Below are positions 31,681 through 43,105 of a stretch of 64,000 nucleotides of DNA, piece by piece. The notes under the pieces are model-generated. The model was not told the DNA's origin. It made no database searches and saw only the letters and a list, made by a program, of their open reading frames with translations. The DNA is taken from NCBI GenBank assembly GCA_963662175.1, contig OY759224.1, positions 33,675,489 through 33,739,488 on the forward strand, written 5' to 3'. A program made the position numbers and the translations under genes. This DNA comes from Aradus depressus (taxonomy: Eukaryota; Arthropoda; Insecta; Hemiptera; Aradidae). How positions within the stretch are numbered: the first letter of the stretch is position 1; each line of letters begins with the position of its first letter.

Positions 31681-33349
31681 GGAGCCCTGCACTTGCATTA
31701 TTCATGCCCAAATCAGCAATCTACTCCACATCTGACATACTCACTTATGTTCGATACATCTCCAATACAATCTACCCCCTCTAGATGCTGCGCTACATTA
31801 TTTATGATAGGCCCTTGATATATAAAAATACAAAACTAATAATACTCATTTTGTTTGTTCCCCCCCATTTTAGATAGATTGATAAACTTTTATTAATAGA
31901 AACTTTATGGCAATAAGTTTGGCTACAAAAAACATATTGTATCATTCGACATAAAATAATAAGAATTAGTAAATAACACAGTAAATATGAAATGTATCAT
32001 TCAGAAATAAGATAATAATAATAACATAATTACTATTAAAATTAGCAGCAGCAAAAATAATAGTTAATGTTAAGTATTATAAATTGTATTAATAATATAT
32101 TTTTCTGTTCACAGATTAGCAACTGTGAATTTCTGAAGATGTCAACTGTTTCCCGCAAAGTGCAGCCCTTCCGTTTTTTTTCTATTTAAATAAATATTGA
32201 AAAGTAAAAGTAGATATTCTAGATTTGAATTAGCCAGGTTCCCGCCATAGCGCCGTTTAGTTGAGGCTGTTACACATTGGGGCGCTGTAACTTGCTACCA
32301 TTATAGACTCAAGTTTCCCTTCTCTCTAAGGAGTGGGGATGAGTCTGACGATTGTACCGCGCCCTTGCGCCCTACTCCAAAACTTCACATAGGTATTGAA
32401 AATCACGTTTTCCGTATATTTTATTGAAATATTAAAAGTTGTAGTAAATTAAATTCTCATTAAAATGGTGTAAACATTGAACCAGCAATTTCGAAGCTAC
32501 GCCTATTTATTACTTATTTATTATTATTATTTATTTATTTTTATTATTATTCATTTATAATCTTTGGTACTTTATTTATTGATATTGAAAAAATAATAAT
32601 AATAATAATAATAACTGATGTGTTCACCACTTCATAGATTCATATAAATGTTGATTAGGGACTGTAGATTCAACATTTCTGCTGTAATGTGACATTTATG
32701 ACGGGGTTTGCCTAGCTCCCTGTACCTGGTTCCTTCAGCACCCCTGTATTATTGTACCATTTCATTGCAATGTAAGACTCCATCCAGTGTACATGCCTTC
32801 TCCCCAACCCTGCTTATTCATAGTAAGTCAGTTTAATGTTTACTCTTTATTATGTTCCACCTATTTGTCTATTTCCATTATTAATGTTTATGTTTAGTAA
32901 TGTATTCATATTTAACTTTAATTTGTATTAGTGTACGTTCATGTTTTTGGTTAACAATGTATCTATATTTAATTTTAATGTTTAGTAATGTATTCATAGT
33001 AAGTCAGGTTCAATTTTTAACTCGTTACAATGTATATTTTAACGTTCAGTAATGTTTATCAACACACTAATTTTGTTTAATTGTGATTCTAATCTTGATT
33101 CCCTCCCATGTTTGTAGGCCCTGATGATGATATAAAATATATCGAAACTTTTGCGTTTGAATAGTATTGCCTGTTTTCTTCCATCTTTGACTGATCCTCA
33201 ATATTCTTACAATTACATAAGTAATATTTAGTTTAATTTTGTACAGTAAAATGTAATACCGCAAGGTGGAACATGTGGAAAATAAATGACTCCTTTATTA
33301 TCAGGATTTATTTATCAATTTATTATCAGGATTTAGACGTCACTGTGTA
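31681..33349. other. AT-rich DNA, no gene recognised
   Basis: (TAA)n and TTATT-rich tracts near 32510-32615. ATGTTTAGTAATGTATTCAT-like phrases recur at 32888, 32980 and nearby. A GC-rich stretch at 32230-32390 has no frame. 33118-33150 (CCTGATGATGATATAAAA...CGAAAC) resembles the 3' UTR hairpins of some retroelements. Confidence 0.4.
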
Positions 33350-33457
33350 AGACAAGTATTAATTTTTAGTCAAACCGACCGATGGGTTTTGGAGTAAGAG
33401 CAAACGATTAGTTGATCAATTCGTATGGGGAAGTTTATTGCTGGTGATTCACCAACG
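33350..33457 (+). repeat. DR-A fragment (terminal)
   Basis: GATGGGTTTTGGAGTAAGAGC, TTGATCAATTCGTATGGGGAAG and GGTGATTCACCAACG. Confidence 0.65.
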
Positions 33458-34069
33458 ACTGAAAACAAGAAATGGAGGCTTGAGTTGATCCAAGAAGCTG
33501 AACACGTTTGAAAAATAAACTTGTCTAGATCCTGTCGGGGGGGAGCCTTCCAACCAAATTAAATTTGGATGTTGGGAAGGTAGGGGGGGGGGGCTTATTA
33601 AATTTTCACAGGGCCCTACGAAGAGCCTATTCACTCGATAGCTCTTAGATTCGCTTAGGGCTTGCTTTCCGTTTTTCATAATGCTTGTCACCATATTTAC
33701 CAATTCATATTCAACCTTCGGTGAAGAAAAAAAAAGAAAAAATCTAATGTGACCATAACATTACTTTTTTATACCCATTACAATTTTACGGATCACTCCC
33801 CTGTCGGCCACACTTCACCATATCGAATACATTTCCAAAACTTAAGAAACACTGGGAAAATTACATATTCAATTTAATTCCAAGAGTGGAAACAATTTTC
33901 TGTCGGTTTATACGTCTATCTGTGTGTGTTTTGTGTAGACGGAAACTCCACATAATGACGTATTGATTTTCAGTCATATCGGCTAAAGGTTTGGGGGGGT
34001 GAGTATTTCCCCCCCCCCACTAGGGCTGAAACTTTTGGAATTTATTGTAAATAAATAATGTATTTCTTG
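33458..34069. other. No gene; G/C homopolymers and a DR-A scrap
   Basis: G run at 33583-33593. ATTGATTTTCAGTCATATCGGC with a G tract at about 33962-34000 is DR-A-like. C run at about 34008-34017. Confidence 0.45.
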
Positions 34070-34075
34070 TTCCAT

Positions 34076-34133
34076 TTCATATTTATATTCAACACTTTCA
34101 TCCCTTCATATTTATATTCAACACTTTCATCCC
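34076..34133. repeat. 29-bp direct duplication in the LINE leader
   Basis: The phrase TTCATATTTATATTCAACAC, extended to 29 bp ending in CATCCC, occurs twice back to back (34076 and 34105). Repeated leader segments are common in LINE 5' UTRs, where promoter units can be duplicated. Confidence 0.85.
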
Positions 34134-34586
34134 CACTCCATATTTCTCCTCTTTGTCAATGTATTATCATTATTATTTATTTTAAAAATTTATTTTTTCT
34201 TGGTAATACTATTCTTTATTTTTTCTCTTAATCATTATTATTACTTTCCTTTATTTTCCTATTTAAATTCATATCAATTTAAATTATTTATTTCAGAATT
34301 TATTCTCACTTTTTCAGTATCAGTCCAGCTCTCGTTCTGTATACATCCAACTTGGTGCGCTCCGTCTGAAGTATTTATTTCCATTTTTTATCTAATTATT
34401 TCTCCCAGTGCTCAGTTTATTTACTTCTGGTGATTTAATTCTTGTGTGAAATCCCTTTATTTTTTATTTTCATTATCTCCCTCGCCTACGTATTTCTTAT
34501 CTCTTATTTTTATTATTATTTTTTTTTCTCTCTCTTTTTTTTTCTCTTGTCCCCTCTTAATTTTTTTTTTTTTTTCTCTCCTCAAA

Positions 34587-35528
34587 ATGGGCAAATGTGC
34601 AAAGTGTAGTTTGTCCGTACCCCGCGACGCCTCTGGCATTGAATGCCATGTGTGCTCGAGAATTTTTCACGGGTCTTGTGCTGGTCTAAAGGACTCAGAT
34701 TTGCAGTACCTGAAGTCACAAAAAAAGTCGTGGAGCTGCCCCCAATGTTTGGCGTCCAAAAGGGCTGTGCCAACCGACGAGCGACCTGCCACCCCCCAGA
34801 ATGCACGGTCCGAGGATTCCCTTCTCAAGGAGCTGCTGGTCAGAGTGACCCAGATTCAGGATGAGCAGAGGGACCTCATTAGGACGGTGACCGCCAATGG
34901 GGAGGCCATCGCCGAGGTTGAGAGAAGACTTGGGTCCATAGAGGGACAGTTTGCCGCGCTGGGCGAAAAATATGAGGCGCTGGAGCGGACCAACCTGGCG
35001 CTGGGCTCAAAGGTGACCGACCTCGAGACCAGGCTCAATAAGGTGGATCAAGACAGCCGAAGGAACATCCTGGAGATCAGGGGGATCCCGGTGAAGCCAG
35101 GTGAGTCACCAGTGAGCTTAGTGGTCAGCGTTGGACACGGACTCGGGCTCAAATTGGCGCCCGAAGATGTAGACTACTCATTTAGACAACGGGTCCGACC
35201 AACGACGGAAGACCCTCCTCAGCCTCCTGCCGTCATAGTGCGGTTCGTGCGACAGTCCGTCCGGGACGAGATGCTACGCCTGAAGAAAATCAAGCGGGAC
35301 TTTGGTACGCGGCATCTTGGCTGGACGGACAACACCAACCATACAATTTATATTAATGAATCTCTGACCCTTTATAACAAGAAACTGTACGCCGAGGCTA
35401 GGAAACTTAAAAGGGAATGTAGGGTGAAGTTTGTTTGGGTGAATGGAGGCAAAGTCCTCGTGAGGAAGGATGTAGGACTTCCAGTTGTTTTGATCTCTAA
35501 GCCTCCCGACTTGCATCAGTTTATTTAG
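34587..35528 (+). CDS. LINE ORF1 protein: PHD finger, coiled coil, Baculo_FP-like domain
   Basis: The frame is open from 34446, but the residues before 34587 are a translation of T-rich leader. The ATG at 34587 (CAAAATGG context) directly precedes the first conserved motif, giving 313 residues. Residues 4-54 form a C4HC3 PHD finger (C4, C7, C20, C23, H28, C31, C51, C54). Residues about 85-155 are a heptad-rich charged coiled coil for oligomerisation. Residues about 155-305 carry RRNILEIRGIP, PAVIVRFVRQSVRDEMLR, IYINESLTLYNKKLYAEARK and VKFVWVNGGKVLVRK, the pattern of the Baculo_FP-like domain found in many arthropod LINE ORF1 proteins. Such proteins bind the LINE RNA to form the ribonucleoprotein. 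No internal damage is visible. A role for the PHD finger in chromatin targeting is inference. Confidence 0.88.
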   Translation: MGKCAKCSLSVPRDASGIECHVCSRIFHGSCAGLKDSDLQYLKSQKKSWSCPQCLASKRAVPTDERPATPQNARSEDSLLKELLVRVTQIQDEQRDLIRTVTANGEAIAEVERRLGSIEGQFAALGEKYEALERTNLALGSKVTDLETRLNKVDQDSRRNILEIRGIPVKPGESPVSLVVSVGHGLGLKLAPEDVDYSFRQRVRPTTEDPPQPPAVIVRFVRQSVRDEMLRLKKIKRDFGTRHLGWTDNTNHTIYINESLTLYNKKLYAEARKLKRECRVKFVWVNGGKVLVRKDVGLPVVLISKPPDLHQFI

Positions 35529-35997
35529 TTATTATTTTCATGTTAACCTCTCTCACTCCTGCTCCACAACTGACCCCCACCACCTCGCCCCTCCCTTCAT
35601 CCCCCCTCCCTCACTTCCCCGCCGCCTTATCCCCCCTCCACTCCTCATTGCCCTGGTCCACTCCTTTTCGTTCTCTTACTTACTTATGTTCTCATACGGT
35701 TCTACGAAAGCTGCCTCCATTCACCCACGCTACGATATCACTCTATCCTGTACAATTTTTCCTGGCCTCCGTCCTTCATTCTGTTTCTGTTTATTTTATA
35801 TGTTATGTATTATTATTATATTTGTAGTTTTATTTTATTTTATACACTTGTACATGGAGGGTGATGCCTGGTCTTGGTCATTTTTAATATTTATATAATT
35901 TATCTTATGTTTTATCTTCTCCTAATTCCTCTCCATCACCTTACTTCCTCTCTCCCTCCTCACTCTACTTTCCCTGTGTTCTTCTTCATCCTCTCCC

Positions 35998-38814
35998 ATG
36001 ATGTATAGTACACTCCAGTGCTGTCATGTTAACGCCCAGTCCCTCCCAGCCCATCACGACGAGTTCTCAGATTTCCTTCTTTCCAATAGCTTCCATATCG
36101 TCGCTATCTCCGAGAGCTGGCTCAAGCCCTGGATCCCCTCCTCAGCCGTCTCTCTTCCTGACCACCTCCTCTTCAGAAATGACCGCCTAGACAGACCTGG
36201 CGGTGGGGTTGCTGTTTTCGTACATCACAGCCTCAAGTGCCGTCGTCTAGGTGCGTCCTCCTCTCCCTCTCTTTTGTCCCAAGTTGAATTCCTCTTCCTA
36301 GAAGTGCAAACAGGCTCCACTAAACTCCTTTATGGAGTAGTTTACAGACCTCCCAAAGTCCCTTTCGACATCACCTTCGAGTCAGCTGTCCTCCGCCTCA
36401 TCCCCCTCTACAGTAACATCCTCATCTCCGGGGACTTCAACTCCGATCTCCTATCCCCATTCTCTCCCGACTCCAAGTACCTCCTAGACCTCAGCTATTC
36501 CTTAAACCTCTTCATAGTTCCCTATGCCCCGACTCATCACACCCCCACCTCCCATTCCTGGCTGGATCTCTACCTGGTGGACTCCCAACAGAAGCTTTGC
36601 TCCTACTCTCAACAGCCAGTTCCCTTCCTTTCCGCTCATGACCTCATCCAAATTTCCTACGATATAGCATCTCCTCATCTTACTCCTAGCACCATTTATT
36701 TCCGAAACCTCAAGTCCCTTACCTTCGAGACGCTCCAAGAAGATCTTGACGCAGTGAACTGGCAGGATATCTTCGATCTGCTTTCAATCGACGACAAGGT
36801 GGCCACCTTCAACAGGCTCTTGCTAGAGCTGCTCGACAAGCACGCCCCGTTGAAGGCATTTCTCCTCAAACGCCCCCCCGCCCCATGGATCACCCCAGAG
36901 ATCAGGAGAGTAATGTAGGAGCGGGACTCGGTCAGAAGGAGGTTTTACAGATCCAGGCTGGACGCTGACTACTCCTCCTTCAAAGTTCTTCGAAACCGTG
37001 CTCAGTCGATGATCAGGACGGCCAAATCGCAGCACTTTTTGAGCATGATCGCGGAGGCACCTAACGCCAAGTCAAGATGGGTAGCTCTTCGGAAGCTCTC
37101 GTTAGGTTCTCCCAAAAACCCTCCTTCTCCCTCTACTTTCTCTCCCGATACTCTAAATTCCTTTTTTGTCACCCGTCCTAACTTCCCACTTGTTTCTACA
37201 GCTCCAATAGTAAATCCACAATCCTTCGATCCAAATAAACTTTTCTTCTCTTATATTTATCCCGACACCCTCCTCCAGATAATCCTAAAAAGTCGCTCTA
37301 ATGCCCTTGGCCCTGATGGCATCCCCCTCCTTTTCCTTAAAGCTTGCCTACCAGTCATATTCCCCATCCTTCTTCATATCTATAATTTCTCCCTTCAAAA
37401 CTCCGTCTTCCCTTCCGCCTGGAAAGAAGCCTTTGTACTCCCTTTCAACAAAGTCCCTAATCCTGAAGCTCCGAAAGATTTTCGCCCAATCTCTCTCCTG
37501 TGCTCCTCATCCAAACCTTTAGAACGCATAGTTCACTCCCAACTTTCAGAATTCCTTCTTGCCAAAAGTCTCCTGGACCCTTTCCAATCTGATTTTCGAC
37601 CCGGGTATGGTACTCAAACTGCCTTACTGAAACTAACAGAAGACTTCAGACACGCCATCGACAACAGACAACTGACCCTCCTAGTACTGTTCGACTTTTC
37701 CAAAGCCTTTGACTCCGTGGACCATTCCATCCTCCTCTCCAAGCTAGCCAGTCTCCCTCTATCCAATAGCGTCCTCCTCTGGCTCCAGTCCTATCTTGAA
37801 GACCGTTCTCAGTCCGTCAAGTTCCCCAACTCTCCACCCTCGTCCTCACTTCCTCTCCACTCAGGTGTCCCACAAGGCTCATCCCTTTCTCCGCTTCTTT
37901 TCTCTCTCTTCCTTTTGGACCTTCCTAAACACATCAGATACTGTAAATACCATCTCTACGCTGATGACCTGCAAATTTATCTATCCTTTCACCCCTCCAA
38001 CTTTCCCCTTGCTTTTTCTCAGGTATCAGATGATATCAATTCGATATCATCCTGGGCCAAACAGAACAATCTCCTTCTTAATCCCGACAAGACTCAAGCA
38101 ATTTTATTAGGCAACAAGAAGCTCCTCAGTAACTTACTCGACCCCCCTCACTTAAAGCTGGACGACACCGATATTAACTACTCGACGAGAGTCAAAAACC
38201 TGGGTATCATCCTAGACCAATCCCTTTCCTGGAAAGATCACGTATCCTACATTTCCCGTAAATCATTTCAATCCCTAGCACAATTTAAACGCTCCCGTCA
38301 CTCTCTATCACAAAGTTCCCGACAACTCCTCGTATCCTCCCTCATCTTTCCCCATTTCGATTACGGGTGCCTGGTCTATTATGATCTGAGCAAGGGACTT
38401 GATAACAAACTCCAAAGAACCCTAAACGCTCACATCAGGTTTGTTTTCGATGTCCCTAGAGATGCTCACATCTCGCCCTGGTACTCCGAGTTGAAATGGC
38501 TCAAACCCTCCTACCGCCGTGATTACCTCCTAGGTTCCTTCCTCTTCCAAATGTTAAAATCCAAAGAACCTTACTACCTTTACCAAATGTTCCAATTCAA
38601 GTCCTCTGTCCACCAAAGACACACCAGATCCCGTCCTTCGGACCTCTTCATCCCCTCCCATCGTTCCTCTGCCTTCCACAACTCTTTCCTTGTCCAAGCC
38701 TCCTCCCTCTGGAACTCCCTGCCTCCCCTCATCCGTCACTCTCCTTCCATGGCCTCCTTCAAATCCTCCCTATTCCAATTCCTCCTCAATAAACAATCTT
38801 CTCCCTCTGATTAG
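35998..38814 (+). pseudogene. LINE ORF2: AP-like endonuclease and reverse transcriptase, one stop codon
   Basis: One reading frame of 938 sense codons is interrupted only by TAG at 36916-36918, between the endonuclease and RT regions (RRVM*ERDSVRRRFYRSR). Endonuclease landmarks: N12 in HVNAQSL, E39 in ISESWL, VVYRPP, D146 in SGDFNSDL, the SHSWLDLYLV segment, and H214 in SAHDLI. RT landmarks: NALGPDGIPLLFLK, FRPISLL, motif A LVLFDFSKAFDSVDH (D566), motif B SGVPQGSSLSPLLFSLF, motif C YADD (Y654, D656, D657). The C-terminal part includes LWNSLPPLIRHS, typical of CR1/Jockey-group proteins. The enzyme nicks target DNA and reverse-transcribes the LINE RNA in place. Length is normal for the group. 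TAG could derive from CAG or CGG by one change. The copy is young but cannot make full-length ORF2p unless the stop is read through. Confidence 0.88.
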
Positions 38815-39390
38815 CCTCTTATTCCCCTTCTTCCATACTTTCCCTCTCCTTAACATATTTTATTATTTTTTTTCATTGTCTTTGCTTATTTATTTTATTT
38901 ATCTTTTCACCTTCATCCTCTTATTTTATTTTTTTATTTATTTTTTTCATAAGTTTTTCTTAAATTAATTTCATAGGAAGCCTGGGCTAGATTCCCTCCT
39001 CCACAAGCTTGTTTTTTATATACATACCTACTGTTTTTTCTCTTTATTTTATTTTATCCTCTACATATTTATTTAGACATATTTATCCTATCTTGATGTC
39101 TTCTTAATGAATCTGTAATTTAACTCATTTTTTACTATTATTTTTTAAGTTTACTTATTTATTATTTATTTTTAATTTTATCATAATTATTTATTTTATT
39201 TTTATTCAATGATTTTTTTTACTTAGTTCTATTTATTTTGCTCTTGGTTCTATCCACTGTAGCACCTTTATCCCATCACTGATATTTCATTTTATTTGTT
39301 ACTCTGTCCAGTGTCTGTCATGTATTTATTCTTAGGGGACCTCGGTCCCAGAATAAAAATTTATTTTCATTTCATTTCATTTCATTTCAC
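38815..39390 (+). other. LINE 3' UTR and terminal (CATTT)n
   Basis: T-rich UTR after the ORF2 stop, then AATAAAAATTTATTTTCATT and about four CATTT units at 39367-39389. Short simple-repeat ends rather than poly(A) are a CR1-group trait. TTAGGGGACCTCGGTCCCAG just before it can form a short hairpin (GGGACC/GGTCCC). Confidence 0.75.
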
Positions 39391-39631
39391 TTTTTAGCTT
39401 TGTACTGATTAAACAAAAATAGTAAAATTTTTTTTTTTTATTTAGTTAATCTTAAAGTGTTGTGGATTTATGTTAATATAGTTGGAGATAACAATTGTAG
39501 TTAATTTACATAGTCATTAACGTTCAGTTGATCTATCTCTAATTTTGGGTATGTTAACGTTAATAATATAAATGTAATGTACCTGATTGGGGTGTTCCTT
39601 TTAAATATTAAAATTATTATTATTAAGTTAG

Positions 39632-39948
39632 TTATTGTGAATCATGCCCGGGCTTTAATTACAAGGTCATATCGTCTACTACCAGAGCTACTCTGGGGGA
39701 CATGTGCCCTCTTATACCCTGGGAGTCCGAAATTTCGCTAGCTAGCTTTATTCACCTAGGATAGGGGTCTTTAACGAGTAACTAACATCATAGACGCTCA
39801 GGATAATCGCTAAACGTCCCACTCGAAGGACGGTGTGCTCAGTGTTTTTTTACCTTACAAATAAAAAACCTAAGGATCTCGGCAGGGTTTCGAACCCGCA
39901 ATCTTGAGCTCAGTAAGCTAGCATGATCTGTCCTATTGGCGTCCTCAC
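39632..39948 (-). mobile_element. SINE-I, diverged minus copy
   Basis: ATCATGCCCGGGCTTTAATTAC through GGGTTTCGAACCCGC to the head at CTATTGGCGTCCTC. More substitutions than other copies, so older. Confidence 0.85.
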
Positions 39949-40670
39949 AATTCAAGAAGTTGAAGTTAAATGTAGGCCTTTGACCCCTAGAATTTTTGAT
40001 TAAAAAAAAATCTTTTTTTGTCTGAAATACTTTCCAAAGGGCACCCAATGAAAAGGAAATCTGCCCCGGGACTTTATCTTGCCTGGTTCAAAAGTTGGAG
40101 GGTAGATCCTTGTTATCTGGCTTCCCCGTGGCCAACACACCACTCCCTTATATAAGGCCACTTTACCCTTAAATTTCTATATTCCAAGAGATTTTTCCTT
40201 ATCAATAAAGCGCTGAACTGAGAATATTTGGAATACAAGGAGGACTGTTGAGTCGTCTGTAGGGTAGTTGACAGTGCTGTAATAGTTGACAGTCTTGAAA
40301 CAACTTGTTCAAATAAGAACCCCTAGAACCTTAGGGCTAGGTTTTGTAGGCCAATTTTGGATTTATGTCAATTCATTATCATTTTTCGTCGCTTCAACTG
40401 TTTTGGTTTATGTAGCAACAGGCTATCTACAAGAGATAAAAGACTAACAAGTTCAAACAGAAATGATGGGTTAACTGGCGCTCAAAGCACTTAACGTTAC
40501 AAGGTGTATCTTTTGAACATACATATCCAAAGTGTATCATCTATAATTCAAATGTTTATTTAAATATAAATAAAATAATAACACTTAACAAGTGAATGAG
40601 CAAAATGTTAAATGTAAATTAGAGATGTTTTCGCCAGAGATCTTGTGGAAGTTCATTGTAAATACTACTG
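39949..40670. other. No gene; body fragment of SINE-III
   Basis: GTAGGCCAATTTTGGATTTATG and AGCAACAGGCTATCTACA at about 40347-40432 recur diverged at 41094-41163. The remainder is AT-rich. Confidence 0.5.
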
Positions 40671-40867
40671 AATAAAACACTTAGAACGAGTCAAAAAAAT
40701 CCACTTTATTTATTAGAAAAACACAATATATTTCGTTCGTTAGAGCATTCTCAAGATTACAGACAGATACAGACTAATTAGTCTTGAGAATGCTCTAACG
40801 AGCGAAATATATTGTGTTTTTCATATAAATAAAGTGGAATTTTTTGACTCGTTCTAAGTTTTTTATT
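40671..40867. repeat. Inverted repeat, ~86-bp arms
   Basis: Left arm 40671-40756, right arm 40782-40867, 25-bp loop. CTTAGAACGAGTCAAAAAA, AAACACAATATATTTCG and TTAGAGCATTCTCAAGA are matched in reverse complement with few mismatches. The arm resembles the 3' end of a retroelement (ends in AATAAAGTGG-like sequence). Confidence 0.93.
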
Positions 40868-41089
40868 CATTAGTGTTAAATGTAAAATAAAAATTCAAAT
40901 ACAAGATAAATGAGTTCATAAATATTTTGAACTTTGCAAAGTATACTACTATATCGATGTCGATATAAGAAATATGACAGTAACAAGAAAAATGTAATGG
41001 AATATTACAAATAATATTCAAAAAAACATATAATAAGAATAAAAAAATGTAAACTCAAGTGTGCTGAACGCCCTCATGTTAAAAGTATT

Positions 41090-41292
41090 TTTTATAGGCC
41101 AATTTCGGATTTATCTAATTTTTGTGGCATCAAATAATAGCGACAGGCTATTTACAGGTTGCCAATCTCTTCTAAACTGTCATCAGTAGTCGAAGGAAAT
41201 ATTAAATTTAAACCTATATTGATGCCGCTTGGACTTGGACGTTCGAACTCTTAGACAGGGGTGCTATCCACTCCACCACCGGGGTACCCACA
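41090..41292 (-). mobile_element. SINE-III (tRNA-derived), single copy with head
   Basis: On the minus strand GGGTACCCCGGTGGTGGAGTGG (A-box region, 41264-41286) and AGAGTTCGAACGTCC (B box, about 41237-41251) form a tRNA-like head. The following body matches the fragment at 40.35 kb. The head alone could be a tRNA pseudogene. The shared body favours a SINE. Confidence 0.55.
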
Positions 41293-41781
41293 TCAGGTCT
41301 TCTGTGTTCATGCTTAGTATAAAGTATTGCTAAACATAAGAAATAAAATTGGTTAAGCACACTCTTCCAGGGAGATTCTTCATTTTCCCTGCGCCATTAC
41401 GTGGCTAGAAGACTATTTCATTTTTGTCACAGTACAAACGCAAAGAACATGTCGATTTTGTCAGAATAACGCCAAATGTACAATATCGCGCTAGCTGCCT
41501 CCCGTTTTGCGACTCTTGATTGTTTCATATACATATTATGGCCCTTGGAGGAGGTTCTACAGGTTCAGTCTCGCTAGCAACCAATTGGCATTGCTCTGGT
41601 ACTCGCTGTATTGTTTTTGAAATATGATATATTTTCGATATTGTTTCATCTGATACTTTTCTCAATTAATCCAATTTGCTACATTTTTTTTTTTAAATTT
41701 ATCAAAATATTTGTTTGCTCCTCTCTTTAGCCTTGTTTATTCTATAACAATTCAGTTTCCCCGGTTCTTATAATGTACTCA
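41293..41781. other. No gene recognised
   Basis: No sustained frame or recognised repeat. Confidence 0.35.
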
Positions 41782-41960
41782 GAGCCCTTCAATATCCTAC
41801 TCGACCAGGAGGTAACTCCGGCAGATATTTCAAGAAGCTACTTCTCCCAGAAGTCTTCAGATGGCAGCTAAGCGGATTCCCCAGATTGGACCCACAGCTA
41901 CCCTCTTCTTCAGTCTTCTCTCTTAAGGATCTTATTTCCTAATTGATTCTCTTTACTTTT
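41782..41960. repeat. Two-copy dispersed repeat, copy 1
   Basis: GGAGGTAACTCCGGCAGATATT, CAGCTAAGCGGATT, TCTTCTCTCTTAAGGATCTTATTTC match 43106-43256 in the same orientation with insertions and substitutions. Origin unknown, possibly a retroelement 3' UTR. Confidence 0.65.
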
Positions 41961-42029
41961 CCATGGATCGATTTCTACCAAATTTAGTGTACTACGGAGT
42001 GTACCTTTATTGGGCCAGTGATTATCATT

Positions 42030-42330
42030 AGGAAAGTTCGACCTCTGAACCCAATCGACTGACTTGGCTAAATAAATCAGTAAGGATTTCTAAACCTTCA
42101 TATAAATTCCCTGTCGATATATTCTTTACATCGGCAATTATAACTGAACTGAACTCAAAAACCCATATAATTATAAGGGTTTTTGAGTTCAGCCCTCAAT
42201 TTGTATATAAAGTTTAATGTCGAATCATTCATTTCGTGTCGATATATTCATTTCGTGTCGATATATTCATATCGTGTCGATATATTCAATCTATCGGAGT
42301 AATCGCGTTTACAGACTCAGGCATTTTTAC
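42030..42330 (-). repeat. DR-A copy, minus, with 20-bp internal repeats
   Basis: Reversed DR-A blocks. TTTCGTGTCGATATATTCAT is repeated about three times at 42220-42284, an internal slippage of the family's GTCGATATATTC motif. Head-to-head with the next copy. Confidence 0.7.
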
Positions 42331-42630
42331 TTCCCCAGCTGTACAAAGTATTAGGTAAGTTCTGTAATCTGTCAGATATCCATTTTCAACCCCCTGATTA
42401 AAAAAATGAAATAGAAATTCCTATACGTATGTCTCTCAACACGATATAGTGAAACTTATATAGTGAATTAATCGAAACGAAATTTTTCATGTATACCCAA
42501 AACCCCATAAAGACGACACATATTAGCTAAATCCTAAACCGGCCAAAGGGGGGGGGGGGGGGGATGGAGGGGGGCTTAACGCAAACACAGTAAATGCCGA
42601 AATAATGAATGTACCGATACATAAATTGTC
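42331..42630 (+). repeat. DR-A copy, plus, with G16 run
   Basis: ACTTCCCCAGCTGTACAAAGTATTAGG start, ATACCCAAAACCCCATAAAG, AAACCGGCCAAAG then 16 G at 42548-42563, GCTTAACGCAAAC, AATAATGAATGTACCGATAC. Confidence 0.75.
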
Positions 42631-42661
42631 AGCATCATTTTGGTCAAGATCAATTACAAGT

Positions 42662-42953
42662 AATGCTCCTCCAGATTATGGGTTCGAAACCCAGCTGAGG
42701 CCCATAGTTTATTCTATCTGAGAGATAAAATAAACTTAAGCAAGCCGTCCTTCGGATGGGACATTAAGCGATGGTCCCGAGCCTGTAAGATGTCAGGTAC
42801 TCATTAAAGACCCCCACCCTAGCTGAATAAAAATTTATGGTAGGCAAAATTTAGGACTCCCGTAGTAGAGTCGGGCTCATGTCCACCAGAGTGACGAAAG
42901 AGCGCTCTGGTAGTAGGCGATATGACCTCGTAGTTAAAGCCCGGGCATGAGTC
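42662..42953 (+). mobile_element. SINE-I, 5'-truncated
   Basis: Begins near the B box (GGGTTCGAAACCCAGC) and keeps the whole body to CCGGGCATGAGTCAT. Confidence 0.88.
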
Positions 42954-43105
42954 ATATTAACCAAGAACAAGTAGTGTTTCCATGACAATGGTTGACTCCC
43001 AGTCTTTCTGAAAAATTAATAAATTGGGAGATAAGACCTTAAAGAAAAACAGAAGTTTTATTATTTATTTGTTTAATCAGTAATAATACCTTGTTAATAT
43101 TGACA

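Larger units (their letters stand above)
34070..39390 (+). mobile_element. Near-complete CR1/Jockey-group LINE
   Basis: About 5.3 kb with pyrimidine-rich 5' leader, ORF1 (34587-35528), a 469-bp pyrimidine-rich inter-ORF stretch, ORF2 (35998-38814), an AT-rich 3' UTR and a terminal (CATTT)n run instead of poly(A). Coding parts are much more GC-rich than surrounding DNA, with a strong C/T bias on the plus strand. The 5' limit is set where the DR-A/C-run sequence gives way and is approximate. No target duplication was seen. Confidence 0.85.

Noticed and set aside
33118..33150. Hammerhead ribozyme (CTGATGA...CGAAAC); similar at 59948-59980 (CTGAAGA...CCGAAAGC)
   Set aside because: A stem II-like hairpin is present, but one extra base lies between the core and the stem, and I cannot find pairing stems I and III or a cleavage triplet.
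39365..39389. Stand-alone pentanucleotide microsatellite
   Set aside because: Its position directly after the LINE 3' UTR identifies it as the LINE's terminal repeat.
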